A stretch of DNA of 64,000 nt. Origin: Bacteroidales bacterium. GTDB taxonomy: Bacteria > Bacteroidota > Bacteroidia > Bacteroidales > BM520. The notes beneath the pieces were generated by a model, which was not told the origin of the DNA, made no database searches, and saw nothing but the letters and a program-made list of their open reading frames with translations. Shown here piece by piece: positions 1-9,539 of this stretch. The DNA lies in assembly GCA_031276035.1 (NCBI GenBank), contig JAISNV010000021.1, forward strand, positions 1 through 64,000, written 5' to 3'. The position numbers and the translations under genes were made by a program. The stretch's first letter is position 1. Each line of letters opens with the position of its first letter.

Positions 1-14
1 AGTCTTCACAAATA

Positions 15-488
15 ATGGTTTCTAAAAGTATAATTATTACCTTATTTGTGATATTACTATCTTATTCCTGTAAACGTAACGAGGAAGCAACCAATCGCCT
101 TTTTGTTGAAAACGCTACAACTGATACAATCTTTTTGGCGAATAAGTCACACACTGGCTATGTTCTTTTTTCTCCATCCGAATGTAAGGAATTTGCCAGT
201 TCATATCAGCATTCAATATCGGAAATTATAGCCCAATATTACGATGGTGTAAAAGTCTACAAACTTGCTAACCCCACTTCCGACAGCATATTAATTTATG
301 ATGAGGGAGGAGTACATCAATACTATATTGAGGCTATGCCAAAAGTTACATGGTCACCACCATTAGTTTCATTACCACACGAAAACCATAGTTTCTTTAA
401 TATAAATTCTTGGGTCATTACAAAAGGAGGACTTGATGATGAATGGGATATTGCAACTTTTACTATAACTGAAGATGATTTTAAATAA
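15..488 (+). CDS. hypothetical lipoprotein
   Basis: Predicted exported lipoprotein of 157 residues with unknown role. The N-terminus has a short charged start, a hydrophobic stretch and a lipobox ending at Cys19 (LSYSC), followed by a polar, charged linker, as in Bacteroidetes lipoproteins. The mature part looks like one small beta-rich domain with many Thr/Ser and aromatic residues; I do not recognise the family. It lies alone, is transcribed away from the window edge, and is followed by about 135 bases without genes before a bidirectional terminator. The start is the only ATG close to the signal sequence, so it is probably complete although only 14 bases of upstream sequence are visible. 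Confidence 0.6.
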   Translation: MVSKSIIITLFVILLSYSCKRNEEATNRLFVENATTDTIFLANKSHTGYVLFSPSECKEFASSYQHSISEIIAQYYDGVKVYKLANPTSDSILIYDEGGVHQYYIEAMPKVTWSPPLVSLPHENHSFFNINSWVITKGGLDDEWDIATFTITEDDFK

Positions 489-621
489 AACTTTCAAAAT
501 CAGCTTTCTTGCGTATAGGTAAGTCATTACTAATTACACAAGTGGAATGCCTTATTCCGGTAGTGGTACACAGAAAACTTATTTATGAATAGAGAAATGA
601 AAACACCTAATTTTGTACATC

Positions 622-655
622 AAAAAAACCGATGAATCTAAACTCATCGGTTTTT
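622..655. terminator. bidirectional intrinsic terminator
   Basis: A hairpin with a long AACCGATGA / TCATCGGTT stem and a short loop is flanked by an A-run on the left and a T-run on the right, so it can stop transcription from both sides. It lies just downstream of the stop codon of the minus-strand helicase gene and would also end transcripts from the plus-strand lipoprotein gene. Confidence 0.8.
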
Positions 656-690
656 ATATAATTCAGTCAACTTATTTCAGGACACGACAT

Positions 691-2481
691 CTATTTCTTT
701 CTTTTCTTACTTCTATCATCTCCCTTTTTCTTATCGCCTTTATCTTTCTTCTTTTCTTTATTGTGATTTACCATCGAGTCTCCCACGTATTCAATATGAT
801 ATCTATTGTCATGCCTGTGGTCAAAAGCATCAAAAACCTGATCCAAGTATTTTGATTCGATTTCAACAAAAGAAAAATTATCCATAATATCAATATGCCC
901 GATTCTCATATCCCTGTTTTTAACGGTATCATTTAATACACCGATAATTCTTTGCGGCACAGTACCGGTTTTTCTTCCTAAGTTTATTTTAATAGTTGAG
1001 AAAGTTCCGGAATATTGTTTGTTGTTTTTGTCTCTGTCTCTGTCTCTGTCTCTGTCTCTGTCTCTGTCTCTGTCTGGTTTCTTTCTATCTCTATTGTCTT
1101 TTCTTGATTTATCAGAAGATCTTGACCTTCTATCCGAAGAATCTTCTTTCTCATCTACATTCAAATCGGGAGCATTTCTATAGTAATCTAAGAACCTGTT
1201 AAATTCAACAGAAACAAATCTTTGAATTAATTCTTCTTTGGAAAGCCATTCCAATCTTTTGTAAATTTCAGGTAAAAACGGAGCAATCTCCTCTTCATTA
1301 GACATATCAACATTTTCCATCTTGTTGATTATTTGGAAAAGTTGCTTTTGACAAACTTCTTTACCATTAGGAATTCTTGCTTTTACAAATTGGGTTCCGA
1401 TGATTTTTTCAATTTGCTTGATCTTATGTTTTTCTTTCAGATTGATGATCGCTATTGATATACCGTTCTTATCGGCTCTTCCGGTTCTTCCGCTGCGATG
1501 AATATATTGCTCGGTTTCATCCGGCAAGTTGTAATTAATAACGTGGCTGAGGTTAAAAACATCCAATCCGCGTGCTGCAACATCAGTTGCAACAAGCATT
1601 TGAATATTTTTATTTCTGAATTTGTTCATTACATGATCTCGTTGAGCCTGTGATAAATCACCATGTAAGGCGTCTGCATTGTAACCGTCCTTAATTAAAG
1701 CATCTGCAACTTCCTGAGTTTCTATCTTCGTTCTGCAGAAAACAATTGCGTAAATGTTAGGATAATAGTCGGCAATTCGTTTCAATGCGAGGTAACGATT
1801 TTTAGCATGAACTAAATAGTAAAAATGCTTAACATTTTCCGCCCCTGAGTTTCGTGTTCCTATTGTAATAATTTCGGGATTCATCATGAAACTGCGGGCG
1901 ATTCTTTCAACCTCCGAAGGCATTGTAGCGGAAAATAACCAGATATTTTTATTTTCGGGAGTTTCTGCGAGAATTGCATTTAAATCTTCCTGAAATCCCA
2001 TGCTGAGCATTTCGTCGGCTTCGTCAAGAACAACATATTTTACTTTCGAAATGTCAATAACTCTGCGTCTTAATAAGTCTAACATTCTGCCTGGAGTTGC
2101 AACTATTATTTTGGCAGCTTTATGTATTGCTTTAATCTGATTTTCGATACTTGCACCGCCATAAACCGGAACAATGCTGGCATTATCAATATATTTCGAA
2201 TAATTGATGAGGTCATTTGTTATTTGAACGCATAATTCGCGTGTAGGGCATAGAATAATAGCTTCTGTATTTTTAGTGGAAAAGTCTAATTTTTCCACTA
2301 ATGGTATTCCGAAAGTAGCGGTTTTACCGGTTCCTGTTTGTGCAAGGGCAACAATATCAAGTTCGTTTTCTAGAAGTATAGGCAGGACTTTAGCTTGTAC
2401 AGGCATAAGCTTTTCGAAGCCTAGATCGTATATTGCCTGCAATATTTCATCTTTGATGCCTAATTGGTTGAATGAATTCAT
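691..2481 (-). CDS. DEAD-box ATP-dependent RNA helicase (DeaD/CsdA-like)
   Basis: Cytoplasmic ATP-dependent RNA helicase acting in RNA unwinding, ribosome assembly or RNA decay. It shows the Q-motif region (F..LGI...GF..PVQ), motif I AQTGTGKT near residue 47, PTREL, the DEAD box (VLDEADEM), SAT, and the C-terminal motifs ARGLD and HRSGRTGR. A very charged Arg/Asp/Lys linker, including a run of Arg-Asp pairs, joins the core to a C-terminal DbpA-like RNA-binding fold, then a Lys-rich tail. An ATG at 2502 exists, but a consensus promoter element at 2490-2498 would start transcription below it, so the ATG at 2481 is preferred; this start also fits the usual N-terminus. The product is about 596 residues, normal for DeaD/CsdA. 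Confidence 0.93.
   Translation of the reverse strand: MNSFNQLGIKDEILQAIYDLGFEKLMPVQAKVLPILLENELDIVALAQTGTGKTATFGIPLVEKLDFSTKNTEAIILCPTRELCVQITNDLINYSKYIDNASIVPVYGGASIENQIKAIHKAAKIIVATPGRMLDLLRRRVIDISKVKYVVLDEADEMLSMGFQEDLNAILAETPENKNIWLFSATMPSEVERIARSFMMNPEIITIGTRNSGAENVKHFYYLVHAKNRYLALKRIADYYPNIYAIVFCRTKIETQEVADALIKDGYNADALHGDLSQAQRDHVMNKFRNKNIQMLVATDVAARGLDVFNLSHVINYNLPDETEQYIHRSGRTGRADKNGISIAIINLKEKHKIKQIEKIIGTQFVKARIPNGKEVCQKQLFQIINKMENVDMSNEEEIAPFLPEIYKRLEWLSKEELIQRFVSVEFNRFLDYYRNAPDLNVDEKEDSSDRRSRSSDKSRKDNRDRKKPDRDRDRDRDRDRDRDKNNKQYSGTFSTIKINLGRKTGTVPQRIIGVLNDTVKNRDMRIGHIDIMDNFSFVEIESKYLDQVFDAFDHRHDNRYHIEYVGDSMVNHNKEKKKDKGDKKKGDDRSKKRKK
1031..1072. repeat. TCTCTG hexamer microsatellite, seven copies
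   Basis: Seven uninterrupted copies of TCTCTG lie inside the helicase gene and encode the Arg-Asp run of its linker on the minus strand. Because the unit is six bases, slippage would add or remove whole Arg-Asp pairs and not break the frame. Confidence 0.95.
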
Positions 2482-2489
2482 AAACGGCT

Positions 2490-2498
2490 GCAAAGATA
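2490..2498 (-). promoter_or_regulatory. promoter -7 element for the helicase gene
   Basis: Read on the minus strand this is TATCTTTGC, an exact match to the Bacteroidetes -7 consensus TAnnTTTG. No clear TTTG -33 element is seen. Expected start of transcription is about 2486, giving a nearly leaderless mRNA for the ATG at 2481. Confidence 0.5.
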
Positions 2499-2505
2499 GC
2501 AAAAT

Positions 2506-3159
2506 TTATGATTTAAAGCATTCTAAATATTTTATTGTCTCTTTGATATCATTTATAGTTAGGTCAATCGTATGACCCGCCATAATTTTCTTTGGGTTGA
2601 GTTTTATATAATATTTTAAACTTTCGATATAGGCGTTAACATTAGGAGATTCAATAAAAATCTGTGGTTTTTCAAGATTATCGCCGGCGAATAAGATTTT
2701 TTCTTCGGTATCAAAAACCGAAATGCAATCATCCGTATGCCCCGGACTATAAAAAATAATTATATTATCTTCCGGAAAATAGAGTTTATTTTCAAAAGTT
2801 GTGTTAGGTAAGACTTTTACTAATTTACCCAAAATATACTCTTTATTTTCTTCATACATTTCATCCCATTTTTCCTCGATTAATTCGGAACAAAGTTTAT
2901 GGGCAACAATTTTGCTTTTCTCAAAAGCAGAATTACCCCAAATATGATCCCAATGGAAATGGGTATTTATGATTATGTTTTCATTTGAGTTTCTATTTGA
3001 AATGTCGTTGATGATCTCAGTCATATAATCTTTACCACAAAATGTATCAATAATAAAGTTATGTTTCGGTGCAAAGATTATATATACATAGGTTAAAAAA
3101 TCCGGAATTTCATCAAAGACATAGGCAGTAATTTTTGTTGAAATAATTTTTTGTTGCAT
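2506..3159 (-). CDS. metallo-beta-lactamase fold hydrolase
   Basis: Likely zinc hydrolase of the MBL superfamily, 217 residues, cytoplasmic. The metal-binding signature THFHWDH is at about residues 66-72. Further ligand motifs follow: PGHTDD near residue 136, GDN and a late AGH. The substrate cannot be told from sequence. The gene ends only 24 bases before the helicase ATG at 2481 and starts 2 bases after the stop of the small upstream gene, so the latter two probably form one transcript. Glyoxalase II, lactonase or beta-lactamase-like activity are all possible within the family. Confidence 0.82.
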   Translation of the reverse strand: MQQKIISTKITAYVFDEIPDFLTYVYIIFAPKHNFIIDTFCGKDYMTEIINDISNRNSNENIIINTHFHWDHIWGNSAFEKSKIVAHKLCSELIEEKWDEMYEENKEYILGKLVKVLPNTTFENKLYFPEDNIIIFYSPGHTDDCISVFDTEEKILFAGDNLEKPQIFIESPNVNAYIESLKYYIKLNPKKIMAGHTIDLTINDIKETIKYLECFKS

Positions 3160-3161
3160 AT

Positions 3162-3575
3162 CTAGAATCTTTTTTTGTGATAATCGAATTCTTGATTGTT
3201 GCGAAAAAGATTAATTTTATCAGCAAGATTAATTATATTAATATATCCATTTTCGAGAAGCAATTTTCGAGCATCATTTTTATCATTACAACAATCTACA
3301 AGCATTACTTCAATATCAAATCCGAATTTCAACAACCAACCCCGGGCCTTATCGTCATTATCAATAGCATAATCCAAAGCCGAAAGTTCCGGATAACCGT
3401 TTTTTAAAAGCCAATCGTTTGCTTGGGTGCTTCCGCGAATTGCACTTGAAAAGGCTGCTAATTCCGGATAACCATTATTAAGTAACCATTCGTAAATTTT
3501 ATCATTTCCTGCAATAGTTTCGGCTAATGCTATAATAATTCTGTTTTCGTAAAATATTATTGATTTATTATTCAT
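3162..3575 (-). CDS. small repeat protein of unknown function
   Basis: 137 residues made of about four degenerate copies of a 33-residue unit centred on WLLxNGYPEL followed by a helix rich in Ala and Asp. The spacing recalls short ankyrin-like or other helix-pair solenoids, but the canonical ankyrin core is not clear. No signal peptide or catalytic motif is visible, so it is more likely a protein-binding module than an enzyme. It lies 2 bases upstream of the MBL hydrolase gene in the same direction and is probably co-transcribed with it. Confidence 0.6.
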   Translation of the reverse strand: MNNKSIIFYENRIIIALAETIAGNDKIYEWLLNNGYPELAAFSSAIRGSTQANDWLLKNGYPELSALDYAIDNDDKARGWLLKFGFDIEVMLVDCCNDKNDARKLLLENGYINIINLADKINLFRNNQEFDYHKKRF

Positions 3576-3785
3576 AAGAATATTCGTTTAAGAGAAACAA
3601 ACACTTACAAAGATAATAAAAATTGATTATTATTAATGGTTTTTATTTTGTCGGGAGCTTTTATGAATAATTCTTATTTTTGAATTTAAGATTAAGTGTA
3701 TTATATTTTTAATTACATTTCTATGGCCTTACTTTCTAAGTTTAAAAACTCTTAATCTTCAGTTCTCAACTCTTAATTAATTTAT

Positions 3786-3794
3786 TATCTTTGC
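3786..3794 (+). promoter_or_regulatory. promoter -7 element of the B12 operon
   Basis: TATCTTTGC, an exact TAnnTTTG-type -7 element. It predicts transcription from about base 3798, right at the 5' edge of the cobalamin riboswitch. The -33 region has no clear TTTG. Confidence 0.6.
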
Positions 3795-3798
3795 AACG

Positions 3799-3945
3799 TG
3801 TTCGGTTCTTATTGATTAAAAGGGAATTTGGTGAAATGCCGAAACTATCCCCGTAGCTGTAAGTTCTTCATAATGAATAGCCAAAATGCCACTGTGTAAA
3901 TGGGAAGGCGGTTAATTCAGGAACGAGTCAGAAAACCTGCCGAGT
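3799..3945 (+). ncRNA. cobalamin riboswitch
   Basis: Class I cobalamin riboswitch controlling the three downstream genes. Visible conserved parts in order are a GGTGAAATGCCGAAACT segment, CCCCGTAGCTGTAAG, the GGAAGGCGG segment, and the B12 box GAGTCAGAAAACCTGCCG at 3925-3942. The following 70 bases carry a GC-containing segment and short complementary stretches ahead of the ATG at 4018, a plausible expression platform. High adenosylcobalamin is expected to reduce expression of the uptake genes. Confidence 0.93.
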
Positions 3946-4017
3946 ATAAATTTCTTAGCTTTCGGGTGAAAGGCGCCGGAATATTCTTCACGAGTATTCT
4001 CCATCTTTCCTCTTAAA

Positions 4018-5487
4018 ATGCTAAATAATCAGTTTAATTTAAAATTGAGCATTTTTATGAGTATTAAAAAAAACATTTATTTTCTGATTGTATTATGTTC
4101 TTTTGTTTTTACTACAAAATCACAGGCACAATTTATCAGTGAAGTCCTGGAGTATTATCCTGCTCCCGGACAATTTATCAATTCTTCACCTTGGGGAACT
4201 CCGCAGTCCGCTAACTCAATTATCGGAACTATTAACGGCTCTCTTAGTCTGGGCGCTTTCGGCGGCTATGTCGTTTTCAAATTCGAAAATCCGGTTCGGA
4301 ATCATCCTGAAAATCCTTACGGAGTTGATTTTACAATCTTTGGTAATCCTTCTAATAATTGGTCAGAACCAGGAATAGTGTATGTTATGAAGGATGAAAA
4401 TGAGAACGGATTGCCCGATGATACTTGGTATGAGCTTGCGGGCAGCGATTATTTTTTTTCAACAACGAAAAAAGATTATCAGGTAAATTATTTTAATCCG
4501 TATTCTTCGACTGCTGCAGATGTTATGTGGACGGATAATTATGGTTATACCGGTACGATTTATACAAACGGAATTAATCTTCAACCGTATTATCCGATGA
4601 GTGATTTATTCCCTTTTATTGATAATGATAATTATATTTTAAACGGTACTGTAATTGAAGGTAAATTAGATTTAACTAATTCGTCCAATTTGAAATCTTT
4701 TAAACGAGCTTTCGGTTATGCGGATAATCAGTTCAGAGGAACTGCTCCATATACCTTACCGGATAATCCTTATACAAATGAAAAGGAAAATGCCGGCGGC
4801 GATGCATTTGATATTGATTGGGCTGTGGATGAAAACGGAAATTATGTTGAACTTGATTTTATACACTTTGTGAAAGTGCAAACTGCGATGGCAACAAATG
4901 CCGGCAGGTTAGGTGAATTATCAACGGAAATTACAGGTGCGGTTATAGTTGAACCGAACAGTTCTGTTACAGGATTATTAGAATTAGTAGTAATCAAAGA
5001 TTTACCCGACACAATAACTGAATATAATTATCCTCTTGAAGCTTTTGCCTTCTATAAAGGCAGGCTTCAACCGAACAAGGATATTATTTGGTCGTGTTCA
5101 TCACCGGAAGTAAATATTGTCGATAATAAATTAGTTTTCGGCGTTTGTGGTAAATTACCCGTCACTCTTACTGCTTCGCTGAAAGATAATCCTGAAATAT
5201 CCGCAACTGCTTCTACTGTAATTCATAAAGATTGTGGCGGGATAAATTCTGTAGATAACAAACAATTAGCTATATATCCTAATCCTGCAAAAGATTTCAT
5301 CAGAATAAATATTGAAGACCAGGCAAAAATAATTATTTATGATATTTATGGAAAAATCGTTTTGGAACAGAATAATTATTATCAAAACAATAATATTAAT
5401 ATCAAAGATTTTTCATCCGGATTGTATGTTGTTGTTGCTGTTCAAAATAATAAAGTATTTAGAAACAAATTAATTGTTACTAAGTAA
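4018..5487 (+). CDS. T9SS-sorted cell-surface protein of the B12 uptake operon
   Basis: Secreted protein of 489 residues. A hydrophobic signal segment around residues 18-38 ends in SQAQ. The middle resembles surface proteins found beside B12 receptors in Bacteroidetes, with FDIDWAVDENGNYVELDFIHFVKVQT as an Asp-rich, probably ligand- or metal-binding part (quoted in pieces: FDIDWAV, VELDFIHFVKVQ). A bacterial Ig-like stretch precedes a C-terminal type IX sorting domain (IYPNPAKDFIRI to KLIVTK). The gene is first after the riboswitch and 8 bases upstream of the receptor, so it probably helps capture cobalamin or its precursors at the surface. An internal ATG at residue 14 could be the true start. 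Confidence 0.78.
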   Translation: MLNNQFNLKLSIFMSIKKNIYFLIVLCSFVFTTKSQAQFISEVLEYYPAPGQFINSSPWGTPQSANSIIGTINGSLSLGAFGGYVVFKFENPVRNHPENPYGVDFTIFGNPSNNWSEPGIVYVMKDENENGLPDDTWYELAGSDYFFSTTKKDYQVNYFNPYSSTAADVMWTDNYGYTGTIYTNGINLQPYYPMSDLFPFIDNDNYILNGTVIEGKLDLTNSSNLKSFKRAFGYADNQFRGTAPYTLPDNPYTNEKENAGGDAFDIDWAVDENGNYVELDFIHFVKVQTAMATNAGRLGELSTEITGAVIVEPNSSVTGLLELVVIKDLPDTITEYNYPLEAFAFYKGRLQPNKDIIWSCSSPEVNIVDNKLVFGVCGKLPVTLTASLKDNPEISATASTVIHKDCGGINSVDNKQLAIYPNPAKDFIRINIEDQAKIIIYDIYGKIVLEQNNYYQNNNINIKDFSSGLYVVVAVQNNKVFRNKLIVTK

Positions 5488-5495
5488 AAAGCCGA

Positions 5496-7535
5496 ATGCG
5501 AAAAAATATTCATATTCCTTTATTTTGCTTTTATAAGAAAGAAATTATAACAGTATTTCTAATATTTTTTATTTGTATCCGAAATGTTGATGCGCAAAAT
5601 ATTCCGGATACTATTTATCTTCCGGAGTTCGAAGTTATTACTAATTATATTCAGGAAAAAGAAACCGCCGGAATGAAAAAAAGCAAAGTAGATTCTATTG
5701 TTATGAAGGAGAAAATAAATGTTTCTCTTTCCGAACTTTTGTCTGAAAATACAACGGTTTTTATTAAAAATCACGGAAGAGGTGCACTTGCAACTGCTTC
5801 GTTCAGAGGAACTGCCGCTTCTCACACTCAAGTTACATGGAACGGTATGAATATTAATTCGCCAATGACCGGAATGGTGGATTTTTCTTTAATTCCTGTT
5901 TATCTTATTGATGATTTGAATTTAAAATACGGCGCTGCTTCAATTACTGACAATAGCGGAGGGCTCGGCGGTTCAATTAATATTTCAAATACTGCGGATT
6001 GGAATAATCGCTTTAATTTAAAGTATCTTCAAGGACTCGGAAGTTATTCAACTTTCGACGAATTTTTGCATATAGGATGGGGTAAAAGTAATATTCAATT
6101 AAAAACACGCATTTATCACAATTATTCGAAGAATAATTATACATATTTAAATAGAAGTATTATTAATTATAATCCCGAAACCAATACTTACGAAAATCCT
6201 ATCGATACGAATAATAATGCGGATTATACCCGTTACGGACTTTTGCAGGAAATTTATTTCAAGCCGAATGAAAGAAACGTTATTTCTGTAAAATATTGGT
6301 TTCAAGATGCCGATAGAACTATTCCGCGTGCGACAAGCTATGAAGGGCCGGATAATTCAAATCTTAATAATCAGAATGATATACATCATAAAGTTGTTTC
6401 CGATTGGTCGCGTTATGGTGAAAAATCGAAATTGCATCTTCAAAGCGGTTATTATTATCAGAACCTTTTGTACAATTTAATAAATAATGTTATAGGTGTC
6501 GGGTACATTCCTGCAATATATTCAAAAAGTCACCAGCAAGGATTTGTAAATAAAGTTTCATATAATTATGATTTCCGTGAGGATTTTTCTATTGAAGCCG
6601 TATTAAATGCTAATTATTTTACCGTTAATTCCATAGATACGGTTAAAAATATAGGTTACGAAGGCGACCGTGCAGAATTTTCCGCATTAATAGGACTTAG
6701 AAAATCGTTTTGGAAAAGATTAAATTTGAATTTGATTTTAAAGCAGGAAATTGTTGATTCTAAATTCAGTCCTTTTGTACCGTTTTTCGGGTTTAATTAT
6801 AAGTTGCTGAAAAATAAAACCTTATTTATAAAAGGAAATATTTCACGGAATTATCACCTTCCAAGTCTAAACGATCTTTACTGGCAACCCGGAGGTAATC
6901 CTGATTTGCTTCCCGAAAATGGTTTCTCTTTTGAATTAGGAGTCGAACTTATTTCACATCATTCGGAAAAAATCAAAATACAATCGGAAATCACATATTT
7001 CAGAAATGATATCAACAATTGGATAATCTGGTTGCCAAGCTACCGCGGTTATTGGGAGCCGATGAATATAAGTAAAGTGCTTTCACAGGGATTTGAAGTC
7101 GATCTTAAAGTTACAGGTAAACTTAGAAAGTTGAATTATAAAATAACCGGCTCTTATGCTTATACAAGCTCAAAGAATTATGGCGATGCCTTGGTATGGG
7201 GCGATGAATCTTACGGTAAGCAACTTGTTTATATTCCTTTACATTCAGGAAATGTGCTCGTTAATTTTGAGTATAGAGGTTTTTACATAACGTATCAACA
7301 TAATTCTTATAGTGAAAGATTTACAACATCAAGTAATGATGTAAGCAAAAGAGATTGGCTTTATCCGTACTTTATGAATGATTTATTCTTCGGAAAAGAT
7401 TTTTCATGGGATAAAATAAGCCTGTCGATTGAGTTTAAAATTTATAATTTGTTTAATGAAACTTATCATTCAATACTTTACCGCCCGATGCCGAAAAGAA
7501 ATTATATGTTGCAGATTTTATTTAAATATAATTAA
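5496..7535 (+). CDS. btuB: TonB-dependent outer membrane receptor, BtuB-like
   Basis: Outer membrane TonB-dependent transporter of 679 residues, probably for cobalamin. It has a signal peptide ending near VDAQ, a plug domain with SLSELLSE..FIKNHGRGALATASFRG and the GLGGSINI box, and then a long beta-barrel with aromatic-rich strands ending in an F-x-F/L-x-Y-type terminal strand. A classic carboxypeptidase-regulatory N-domain is absent, so it is of the short class. The substrate assignment rests on the riboswitch and on the neighbouring BtuG-like gene, not on the barrel sequence. The start lies 8 bases after the previous stop. Confidence 0.88.
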   Translation: MRKNIHIPLFCFYKKEIITVFLIFFICIRNVDAQNIPDTIYLPEFEVITNYIQEKETAGMKKSKVDSIVMKEKINVSLSELLSENTTVFIKNHGRGALATASFRGTAASHTQVTWNGMNINSPMTGMVDFSLIPVYLIDDLNLKYGAASITDNSGGLGGSINISNTADWNNRFNLKYLQGLGSYSTFDEFLHIGWGKSNIQLKTRIYHNYSKNNYTYLNRSIINYNPETNTYENPIDTNNNADYTRYGLLQEIYFKPNERNVISVKYWFQDADRTIPRATSYEGPDNSNLNNQNDIHHKVVSDWSRYGEKSKLHLQSGYYYQNLLYNLINNVIGVGYIPAIYSKSHQQGFVNKVSYNYDFREDFSIEAVLNANYFTVNSIDTVKNIGYEGDRAEFSALIGLRKSFWKRLNLNLILKQEIVDSKFSPFVPFFGFNYKLLKNKTLFIKGNISRNYHLPSLNDLYWQPGGNPDLLPENGFSFELGVELISHHSEKIKIQSEITYFRNDINNWIIWLPSYRGYWEPMNISKVLSQGFEVDLKVTGKLRKLNYKITGSYAYTSSKNYGDALVWGDESYGKQLVYIPLHSGNVLVNFEYRGFYITYQHNSYSERFTTSSNDVSKRDWLYPYFMNDLFFGKDFSWDKISLSIEFKIYNLFNETYHSILYRPMPKRNYMLQILFKYN

Positions 7536-7548
7536 AAGTTGAAAAATT

Positions 7549-8724
7549 ATGATAAATAAAAAGGTAAAAGCAAATTTGTATAATGGTTTAGAAAATAATA
7601 GAGTAGAGGAATATTTGATTCTGAAATTTAGAATTGGAAATATACCTTTATCTTTACTCTTTATCATCTTAATTTTGTTTTTCCAGTCTTGTATGGATGA
7701 CGATTCTCTTTGGAACAATACCGGAACCGATTATTTACATCCGTATAGCGGTGTTTTTATTGTTAATGAAGGAAATATGATGTATGACAATGCTTCTTTA
7801 TCGTATTATGATTACGAAACTAAAGAAGTTGTAAATAATTTCTTTTATGTGGCTAATAATCTTCCGCTCGGCGATGTGGCGCAATCAATGACAATTCGCG
7901 ATAGTCTCGGATATATTGTTATCAATAATAGTGGAAAAGTTTATGTCATAAATATATATACCGGAAAATATGTGGGGAAAATTACGGGTTTGACTTCACC
8001 TCGTTATATTCATTTTATTAATGATGAAAAAGCATATATTACGGATATTTATGCAAAAGCAATCACGGTTGTAAACCCTAAAACCTTTGAGATTATAGGT
8101 TATATTGATGTTAATAATTTCGAAACTCAATTTTATCAACATTCTACAGAACAAATGGTTCAATATGGCAAATATGTTTTTACAAATTGTTGGAGTTATG
8201 ATAATATGATTTTGGTGATTGATACTGAAACCGATAAATTAATTGATTCAATTCAAGTTAAGAAACAACCGACATCTTTGGTAATTGATAAATATAACAA
8301 AATCTGGACTATAACTGATGGTTGTTTTCCCGGAAGTTCTTACGGACAAGAACTGCCTGCTCTAATCAGAATTGATGCCGCAAGTAGGGAAATAGAAATG
8401 TTATATGAATTTGAATTTGGGGATTTTCCTTCGGAGTTATGTATTAACGGCACCAAAGATACATTGTATTTTATCAATAAACATATTTACAGATGTGCGA
8501 TTGATTCTTACGAAGAACCTGAAATTTTCATTGAAAGCCAGTACCAGAGTGTGATTAACGGTTTTTACGGATTAGGGGTTGATCCTGTAACTTCCGAAGT
8601 TTTCGTCGCCGATGCTATAGATCAGGTTCAATCTGGAGTTATATATAGATACGATGCCTTGGGAGATTTATTAGATAGTTTTAAGGTAGGAATAAATCCC
8701 GGAGCTTTTTGCTTTAAAAAGTAA
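7549..8724 (+). CDS. BtuG-like surface beta-propeller lipoprotein
   Basis: Surface lipoprotein of 391 residues with YncE/DUF5074-like beta-propeller repeats (for example [45 protein letters not shown]). In Bacteroides, BtuG of this type caps BtuB and binds cobalamin with very high affinity; the position directly after the receptor supports that role here. The lipobox LFFQSC is at about residues 43-48, preceded by an unusually long N-terminal leader of about 30 polar residues. Translation may therefore begin later at a non-ATG codon. It closes the B12 operon. Confidence 0.82.
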   Translation: MINKKVKANLYNGLENNRVEEYLILKFRIGNIPLSLLFIILILFFQSCMDDDSLWNNTGTDYLHPYSGVFIVNEGNMMYDNASLSYYDYETKEVVNNFFYVANNLPLGDVAQSMTIRDSLGYIVINNSGKVYVINIYTGKYVGKITGLTSPRYIHFINDEKAYITDIYAKAITVVNPKTFEIIGYIDVNNFETQFYQHSTEQMVQYGKYVFTNCWSYDNMILVIDTETDKLIDSIQVKKQPTSLVIDKYNKIWTITDGCFPGSSYGQELPALIRIDAASREIEMLYEFEFGDFPSELCINGTKDTLYFINKHIYRCAIDSYEEPEIFIESQYQSVINGFYGLGVDPVTSEVFVADAIDQVQSGVIYRYDALGDLLDSFKVGINPGAFCFKK

Positions 8725-8745
8725 TCAAATAGTTTTATACAAAAA

Positions 8746-8774
8746 AGTGCGAAAGCATAATTTACTCTCGCACC
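8746..8774. terminator. terminator between convergent genes
   Basis: Stem AGTGCGA / TCGCACT-type (GTGCGA 8747-8752 with TCGCAC 8768-8773) with an A-run on its left. On the minus strand this becomes a hairpin followed by a T-run, so it mainly serves the SagB-like gene; it may also stop the B12 operon. Confidence 0.65.
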
Positions 8775-8795
8775 TTAAAGTTTTGCACATTGATT

Positions 8796-9515
8796 TTAAT
8801 ATCCGACCGAATGAGCTACAACAAACTGATGATTGTTTCCCAAACCTAAGACTTTTAATAATTCAGCATCCTGAGCGCCGCCTCTAACTACGGATTTTAA
8901 TCCTTCCGATGCACAATATAAGTAAATATTTTCTGTACAATGACCGGCATCAAGAGCTGCTAAATACAACTGTTTTTCTTGCGGGATTTTTCTGTTGCCG
9001 TTATATCTGTCATAATTTGCAATAAATATAATATTTACCGGTGCAGTTTTTACAAAATCTTGTAATCCGGCTAATTTACGAAAATCGCCTTCAATAATAG
9101 CTTCTAATTCGTGTTTTTCAGGATTATAAAAATATATCCCGTTAGATAAAATTACATAAGTATCGAGAGGGTAGAGGGCTAAAGCCGAAGGAACGGTTCT
9201 TCTGTGTTCTGCGGGACGATTTAGTCCGTTTGCAACCCATAATACCTCCGACAAATGTTTTAGAGATAAATTCTTTTCGGCAAATTCACGGTACGATTTA
9301 CGTGCTTGCATACATTTCATTAGTGCATCGCCGCTTTCTATGTTCGGTGCTAATAATTTAATGTTTTCAAATTTTGTTAATTCCATAGGTTCGGTTTTTT
9401 CCGGAGTGTAAATTCCTTTAGTGTTTGTTGTAACATCATTTTGTGTGTTTTTATCACAGTTGCAAGATGTTAAGATAATTGTAATAATGCTGAGGATTGG
9501 GATAATTTGTTTCAT
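8796..9515 (-). CDS. SagB/ThcOx-type nitroreductase-like lipoprotein
   Basis: Predicted flavin-dependent nitroreductase-family protein of 239 residues, exported and lipid-anchored: the leader ends in ILTSCNC (lipobox Cys18). Family features are SYREF near residue 75, LSEVLWVANGLNR, the RTVPSALALYPLDTYV segment typical of SagB/ThcOx proteins, and AALDAGHCTENIYLYCASEGLKSV. FMN binding by the Arg and Ser/Ala-rich parts is expected from the family. The substrate is unknown; members outside peptide-modifying clusters are common in Bacteroidetes. It stands alone with its own promoter and terminator. Confidence 0.85.
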   Translation of the reverse strand: MKQIIPILSIITIILTSCNCDKNTQNDVTTNTKGIYTPEKTEPMELTKFENIKLLAPNIESGDALMKCMQARKSYREFAEKNLSLKHLSEVLWVANGLNRPAEHRRTVPSALALYPLDTYVILSNGIYFYNPEKHELEAIIEGDFRKLAGLQDFVKTAPVNIIFIANYDRYNGNRKIPQEKQLYLAALDAGHCTENIYLYCASEGLKSVVRGGAQDAELLKVLGLGNNHQFVVAHSVGY

Positions 9516-9539
9516 ATAACTATTATTTAGATTTTTTGT

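Noticed and set aside
996-1202. Plus-strand ORF encoding a Leu-Cys repeat opposite the helicase gene
   Set aside because: It is the reverse of the TCTCTG microsatellite in the helicase linker; no start context and low-complexity composition only.
5559-5831. Minus-strand ORF opposite the TonB receptor gene, and other long opposite-strand ORFs (for example 2276-2575, 17465-17848, 41625-41894)
   Set aside because: All lie opposite strongly supported genes, with no family pattern and skewed composition typical of shadow frames.
8796-9515. SagB-like gene as part of a thiazole/oxazole-modified peptide cluster
   Set aside because: No precursor peptide, SagC- or SagD-like gene is nearby; the protein carries a lipobox and stands alone.
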